Shown: piece by piece, positions 60,120-64,000 of the stretch
How the letters are laid out: every line of letters begins with the position of its first letter
Position numbering within the stretch: position 1 is the first letter of the stretch
Source of the DNA: Mucilaginibacter sp.
GTDB lineage: Bacteria; Bacteroidota; Bacteroidia; Sphingobacteriales; Sphingobacteriaceae
Reading direction: 5' to 3'
Length of the DNA: 64,000 nt
Assembly: GCF_028288185.1 (NCBI RefSeq)
Contig: NZ_JAQBOF010000019.1
Location: 124,001-188,000, forward strand
Translations under genes and position numbers: made by a program
The notes under the pieces: generated by a model
The model's input: the letters and a program-made list of their open reading frames with translations, nothing else
Database searches by the model: none
What the model was told of the DNA's origin: nothing

Positions 60120-61217
60120 ATGAAATTAGCTGTACTTACTGCATATCTGGAAAGCCTGGCACCGCTGGTATACCAGGAAGATTATGATAATGCAGGTCTT
60201 ATTGTTGGTAACCCCGAGCAGGAAGTTAGCCAGGCGCTGCTCTCACTTGATTGTACCGAGGCCGTGGTTGATGAAGCTATTGCCACAGGCTGCCAGGTTA
60301 TTATATCGCACCATCCCATAGTTTTTAAGGGCCTTAAAAAGTTCAATAGTAAAACGTATGTGGAAAGAGTGGTGGAAAAAGCTATTCGCAGCCGCATTGC
60401 TATTTACGCTATACACACCAACCTGGATAATATTATGGGCGGTGTAAACCAGCGTATTTGCGATACCCTGGGGTTAAAAAACTGTCGTATACTGGTACCT
60501 AAACATAACCTGTTAAAAAAACTGGTGACCTTTGTGCCGGGCAGCCATGCCGATGCAGTGCGTGATGCCTTATTTGCCGCAGGTGCCGGGAATATTGGCA
60601 ACTATAGCGAAACAAGTTTTAATACCGATGGTACAGGTACTTTTAAAGGAAACGAGAATACCAACCCATACGTAGGTGAACCGGGTACACGCAGCCTGGA
60701 AAATGAGGTGCGCATTGAAACCATTTACCCGGCCAATTTGGAGAGTAAGATACTGATGGCGTTGATACTAACTCACCCTTATGAGGAGGTGGCTTATGAT
60801 CTTTTTAACTTAACCAACCAGCATCAGCAGGTAGGGGCGGGCATGATAGGCGAATTGGAAATACCACATAACGAGGAGTCATTCTTATTCCACGTGAAAG
60901 ATAAAATGCGTACTCATGTGATCAGGCATACAGCCTTAACAGGTAAACACGTTAAAAAAGTGGCCGTTTGCGGTGGTGCAGGGGGCTTTTTATTAAAGCA
61001 TGCCATTGCGGCAGGAGCCGACGTTTTTGTCACTGCAGATTACAAGTATCATGAGTTTTTTGATGCCGAAGGAAAAATAGTGATTGCCGATATCGGACAC
61101 TTTGAGAGTGAACAATTTACGGCGCAATTATTGTATGAAATAATTAGAAAAAAATTCACTACCTTTGCCGTCCGTTTAACAGAAGTAAATACAAACCCTG
61201 TCAAATATTTTATTTAA
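60120..61217 (+). CDS. Nif3-like dinuclear metal center protein
   Basis: 365 aa from the ATG at 60120 (a TTG at 60114 is in frame). The YbgI/Nif3 fold holds metal ligands in ISHHPIVF (about residues 63-64), HTNLDNI (about 100) and, near the C-terminus, IADIGHFESEQF (about 325). The middle of the protein (about 130-240) contains the CutA1-like insertion found in long forms. Often annotated as GTP cyclohydrolase I type 2; the reaction is not settled. It is coupled to the next gene by a 1-nt stop/start overlap. Confidence 0.93.
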   Translation: MKLAVLTAYLESLAPLVYQEDYDNAGLIVGNPEQEVSQALLSLDCTEAVVDEAIATGCQVIISHHPIVFKGLKKFNSKTYVERVVEKAIRSRIAIYAIHTNLDNIMGGVNQRICDTLGLKNCRILVPKHNLLKKLVTFVPGSHADAVRDALFAAGAGNIGNYSETSFNTDGTGTFKGNENTNPYVGEPGTRSLENEVRIETIYPANLESKILMALILTHPYEEVAYDLFNLTNQHQQVGAGMIGELEIPHNEESFLFHVKDKMRTHVIRHTALTGKHVKKVAVCGGAGGFLLKHAIAAGADVFVTADYKYHEFFDAEGKIVIADIGHFESEQFTAQLLYEIIRKKFTTFAVRLTEVNTNPVKYFI

Positions 61218-61960
61218 TGGAACAAACCGTAGAACAAAAGCTTAAAGCTTTATACGAACTACAAACTATCCACACCAAAATTGATAGAATTCGCCAGGTA
61301 AGAGGCGAGCTGCCAATGGAAGTTGCCGATCTGGAAGATGATGTTGCAGGTCTTGAAACCCGCATTCAAAAGATCAAAGCTGAGCTGGATGATGTAGAGG
61401 ATGAAATAGTAACCCGCAAAAACCTGATCAAAGAAGCTCAGGCTAATATCAAAAAATACGAAACGCAACTTAACGAAGTTAAGAACAACCGTGAGTATGA
61501 TGCCATATCAAAAGAAATTGAGATACAGGGATTAGATATACAGGTAAGCGAGAAAAAAATACGTGAGTATGGCTTTGAGATCACCTCAAAAACCCAGATC
61601 TACGAAAAAGCCCTTGCTGATCTGGAAGCACGCAGGAGTGATCTTGATGCCAAGAAGGATGAGTTAGGTACCATTACTGCCGAAACTGAAAAGGAAGAGA
61701 ATGAGCTTACCTCACAGGCAGAAAAAGCAACCGAAAACATTGAAGAACGTTTGTTAACCGCTTACACCCGTTTACGCCAGAATGCGAAAAACGGATTAGC
61801 TGTGGTAACTATTCAGCGCGATTCATGTTCAGGATGTTTTAACCAGATCCCGCCTCAGCGTCAATCTGATATCCGTCAGCGTAAAAAGATTATCGTTTGC
61901 GAGCATTGCGGACGTATCCTTGTTGATGAGCAAATGGCATTAGAAACTGAAGAAGCATAA
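61217..61960 (+). CDS. Coiled-coil protein with C4 zinc ribbon
   Basis: 247 aa. Residues 1-180 form a long coiled coil, with Glu/Lys-rich heptads such as ADLEDDVAGLETRIQKIKAE. The C-terminus has a C4 zinc ribbon: CSGCFNQI and CEHCGRIL (CxxC twice). This is the CT398/YbgI-associated family often encoded next to Nif3; a link to protein secretion or nucleic acids was proposed for chlamydial members. The start ATG overlaps the nif3 stop codon (TAATG). Confidence 0.92.
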   Translation: MEQTVEQKLKALYELQTIHTKIDRIRQVRGELPMEVADLEDDVAGLETRIQKIKAELDDVEDEIVTRKNLIKEAQANIKKYETQLNEVKNNREYDAISKEIEIQGLDIQVSEKKIREYGFEITSKTQIYEKALADLEARRSDLDAKKDELGTITAETEKEENELTSQAEKATENIEERLLTAYTRLRQNAKNGLAVVTIQRDSCSGCFNQIPPQRQSDIRQRKKIIVCEHCGRILVDEQMALETEEA

Positions 61961-61980
61961 GTAATAGCTTAAAATATTAG

Positions 61981-62007
61981 AAAAGGCGCCCATAAGGCGC
62001 CTTTTTT
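61981..62007 (+). terminator. Intrinsic terminator of the nif3/zinc-ribbon operon
   Basis: AAAAGGCGCC/GGCGCCTTTT with a 4-nt loop and a T run, 20 nt past the stop codon. Confidence 0.9.
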
Positions 62008-62041
62008 GTTGGGGTAAATTAATGGTGTTTGTTCGATATAC

Positions 62042-62166
62042 ATTCCCTCCCTTGGGAGGGGTGCGATTGATTTGAGTGCAGAGGCAGGGAGGGGTTTCCA
62101 CGCGGGATTCGAAAAGCGTTGCTTATTAAACTCCTACCTTCCCTTCCCCAAGGAAGGGATCGCACT
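62042..62166. repeat. Paired CCCTCCC/GGGAAGG intergenic repeat
   Basis: CCCTCCCTTGGGAGGGGTGCG at the left and CCCCAAGGAAGGGATCGCA at the right are imperfect complements, with GGCAGGGAGGGG and CTACCTTCCCTTCCCC inside. Same class as 942, 18744, 39838, 52359 and 55146. It fills most of the gap between the zinc-ribbon gene and the following DinB-like gene. Confidence 0.65.
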
Positions 62167-62247
62167 ATTCCCCTTCTTTTCAATATCCTCCAAATAGCGT
62201 GAGCTTATTATTCGTAACAATTATTTATCTTGTGAATTCAATCTACA

Positions 62248-62694
62248 ATGATGATAGCCGTATTAAAAAAACTATTTCTCAGGGATCTGGCCAAACTAAA
62301 AACCGAGATCGAATTATATCAGGACGAAAAAAACATTTGGCGTATTGATAAGCAGATCACTAACACGGCCGGGAACCTGTGCCTGCATTTAATTGGCAAC
62401 CTGAATACCTATATCGGCGCTGAATTGGGGCAAATCGGCTATATCAGGGACAGGCCGCTGGAGTTTTCGGCCCGCAACATCCCTCGGGCTGAATTATTAA
62501 GAGGAATTTATGAAACCAGCCTGATGCTGGCCGATACATTCGGCAAGCTAACAGATAAACAACTGGATGAAGAATATCCGCAGGAAGTAATGGACGTAAA
62601 AGTAACTACCGGTTATTTTTTAACCCATTTAGCCATGCATTTATCCTACCACCTGGGGCAGGTTAATTATCATAGGCGGTTGCTGGATAATTGA
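62248..62694 (+). CDS. DinB/DUF1572-like family protein
   Basis: 148 aa. Helix-bundle protein with the metal triad His47 (NLCLHLIGN), His131 and His135 (LAMHLSYHLGQVNYH). Third DinB-type gene in the window. Role unknown. It is followed by the DUF2809 gene with a 1-nt stop/start overlap (TGATG), so the two are co-translated. Two ATGs stand at its start. Confidence 0.88.
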   Translation: MMIAVLKKLFLRDLAKLKTEIELYQDEKNIWRIDKQITNTAGNLCLHLIGNLNTYIGAELGQIGYIRDRPLEFSARNIPRAELLRGIYETSLMLADTFGKLTDKQLDEEYPQEVMDVKVTTGYFLTHLAMHLSYHLGQVNYHRRLLDN

Positions 62695-63074
62695 TGCACA
62701 GATCAAGGATTATATATGGCGGCCTTATTGCTATTACCATTATTACCGGCCTGCTATCTCGTCATTTTTCTTTTGTCCCACTATTTATAGGCGATATTCT
62801 TTGGGCGCTGATGGTTTACTTTATTGTGCGGTTCCTGGTTATCGGTAAACCAGTTAAATTCATTGTGATAGCTAGCCTGCTGTTTTGTTACCTGATAGAG
62901 TTTAGCCAGCTTTATAAAGCACCCTGTATAAATGAACTCAGGCATACACTTTTCGGTCGCCTGGTTTTGGGCGCGGGCTTTTTATGGAGCGATTTGTTGT
63001 GTTATACTGTTGGGGTTGTTATTGGTGTTTGGATTGATGGGCAACTCGATACCTACAAGGTCAAACTAAATTAA
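62694..63074 (+). CDS. DUF2809 family membrane protein
   Basis: 126 aa from the ATG at 62694. Four hydrophobic segments (about residues 8-24, 28-48, 53-70 and 90-110), with FSQLYKAPCINELRHT in the loop after the third, the typical DUF2809 signature. Small integral membrane protein of unknown role. It converges on a lipoprotein gene with overlapping stop codons (63071-63074). Confidence 0.85.
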   Translation: MHRSRIIYGGLIAITIITGLLSRHFSFVPLFIGDILWALMVYFIVRFLVIGKPVKFIVIASLLFCYLIEFSQLYKAPCINELRHTLFGRLVLGAGFLWSDLLCYTVGVVIGVWIDGQLDTYKVKLN

Positions 63075-63532
63075 AATTTCTTACGCTGGCCTTTTGAATA
63101 TTCAGCGATGATAATAATGTTTTTTGTTTGGTTAAACATCACTATGGTATACCCATTTTGCTGCGTTACAGTTTTGCCAAAAACTATATCCGTATTTTCT
63201 ATTGTTTTATGATCATCTGAGTCATCGTCTTCTGACTCTTTTTTAAATATTGCGTCGTGCGGCATAATCTTAAAACCGTTTGCCTTATTCAAAAAATAGC
63301 TTTTAACAGCCTGTTCACTACCAGAAAAATAGGTTAATACAAACAGTTTTTTGTCAGACATATCTGCTTCTGCATGCTCCTGGATATTAACTCCATTAAG
63401 TGAAATTTTTAAGCCCGGACAATAGAGCTGTAACCTTTGTTTTGCCTCATCAAATAAATGGCACGAGCTTAAGAAAACCGGTACTATAAATAGCAGCAGG
63501 GATTTTAACAGTTGGTTTTTGTGAAAGGGCAT
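63071..63532 (-). CDS. Hypothetical lipoprotein
   Basis: 153 aa with signal peptide and lipobox (SLLLFIVPVFLSSC, Cys24). The mature part has a hydrophilic, acidic stretch EDDDSDDHK at about residue 105 and beta-rich flanks (KLFVLTYFSGSEQAVKSYFL; YTIVMFNQTKNIIIIAEY). No family recognised. The stop codon overlaps that of the DUF2809 gene on the opposite strand by 4 nt. Confidence 0.7.
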   Translation of the reverse strand: MPFHKNQLLKSLLLFIVPVFLSSCHLFDEAKQRLQLYCPGLKISLNGVNIQEHAEADMSDKKLFVLTYFSGSEQAVKSYFLNKANGFKIMPHDAIFKKESEDDDSDDHKTIENTDIVFGKTVTQQNGYTIVMFNQTKNIIIIAEYSKGQRKKF

Positions 63533-63575
63533 GATTTATTAGGTTTATGTAGCTAATCTAATAAATATATGTTAT

Positions 63576-64000
63576 TCAAAACATACTCGTCTGCTTGCCT
63601 TTCATGGGTACAAATAAGCTATAGTCGTATTCAGGCATCTCCCGGCCGGCCATAAAGCGGTTACAGGCCATCCGGAACATCTGGTGGACAGATTCGGCCA
63701 CCTTGCCCTCGCCGCTCATACGGCGGCCGAAATCGCTGTCATTTAGCTTGCCATCATGGCATGATTTTATCATGTTCAATACTTTCTCGGCCCGGTCAGG
63801 AAAAGCCTTATATATCCAGTCGCTGAATATTTCGGCAATGCTGCCGTTCAGGCGTACAAGGGTAAAGCCGGCAGCTAAGGCCCCCCTGTCGGCAGCAGCT
63901 TTAATGATGTTGGGTACCTCGTTACTGTTCAGTCCGGGAATAATAGGGGCGGCCATCACTCTTACCGGGATGCCTTTTTCTGTTAACTTTTGTATCACCG
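63576..64000 (-). CDS. Radical SAM protein, PA0069/SplB-like family (C-terminal part, cut by window edge)
   Basis: At least 141 residues are visible; the frame continues past 64000 so the N-terminal radical SAM core with its CxxxCxxC cluster site is not in view. The visible part begins with IQKLTEKGIPVRVMAAPIIPG, the strand-helix end of a TIM-barrel-like SAM domain, followed by RGALAAGFTLVRLNGSIAEI and an C-terminal helical part with FGRRMSGEGKVAESVHQMF. This agrees with the PA0069-type radical SAM family, distantly related to spore photoproduct lyase. Function unknown. Confidence 0.82.
   Translation of the reverse strand, partial: VIQKLTEKGIPVRVMAAPIIPGLNSNEVPNIIKAAADRGALAAGFTLVRLNGSIAEIFSDWIYKAFPDRAEKVLNMIKSCHDGKLNDSDFGRRMSGEGKVAESVHQMFRMACNRFMAGREMPEYDYSLFVPMKGKQTSMF

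Overview
The window reads as a chromosomal segment of a Gram-negative Bacteroidota bacterium, most likely Sphingobacteriaceae of the Mucilaginibacter/Pedobacter type. Supporting signs are an ECF sigma/FecR/STN-domain cassette, a TonB-dependent receptor with a carboxypeptidase-like N-terminal domain, an LpxH-type lipid A enzyme, promoters of the TTTG-N19/20-TAnnTTTG kind, and many palindromic intergenic repeats typical of that group. I see no prophage, insertion sequence, CRISPR array or rRNA operon. Gene content is mostly core metabolism and envelope functions. The genus assignment is inference.

Layout. 1-7.2 kb: start of an alcohol dehydrogenase-like gene (cut by the edge), superoxide dismutase, tadA, an SdpI-like protein, csaA, serS, rsmI, a DinB-like protein and lnt. 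7.2-14.5 kb: GlcNAc kinase with an overlapping stand-alone receiver, then a marR-adaptor-RND pump-TolC efflux operon. 14.6-24.9 kb: M61 peptidase, Lmo0937-like mini-protein, Ku, a DUF6515-like protein, and an envelope block of phosphoethanolamine transferase, ApbE, basic secreted protein, beta-barrel and OmpR/kinase pair. 25-36.7 kb: prfA, lpxH, a C-terminal processing protease, small secreted proteins, an SGNH hydrolase, Dcp and a TonB receptor. 37.2-38.2 kb: two tandem tRNA-like RNAs divergent from an Lrp/AsnC regulator. 38.3-47.7 kb: gltX, a histidine kinase with a DinB protein, an ECF sigma/anti-sigma pair, a serine hydrolase, dapF and a DegP/HtrA protease. 47.9-51.3 kb: sigma/FecR/STN cassette without a transporter. 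51.3-64 kb: DUF6134-like protein, YpfJ-like metallopeptidase, GIY-YIG nuclease between repeats, amidase, twin lipoproteins, glnS, two SDR enzymes, TM2 protein, Nif3 and its zinc-ribbon partner, DUF2809 and a radical SAM gene cut by the right edge.

The most striking object is the 37.2-37.6 kb unit. It has a good Bacteroidota promoter, two RNAs of 115 and 112 nt, and an intrinsic terminator. Both RNAs have intact tRNA acceptor, D and T arms of tRNA-Leu type, but an oddly mismatched anticodon arm and a 40-44 nt structured variable region. Compensatory base changes between the copies show that the fold is under selection. I do not recognise this RNA. It shares its upstream region with an Lrp-type regulator.

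A second theme is the density of short palindromic repeats. At least five families occur between genes, and several supply the last codons of neighbouring genes (lnt, glnS, an epimerase).
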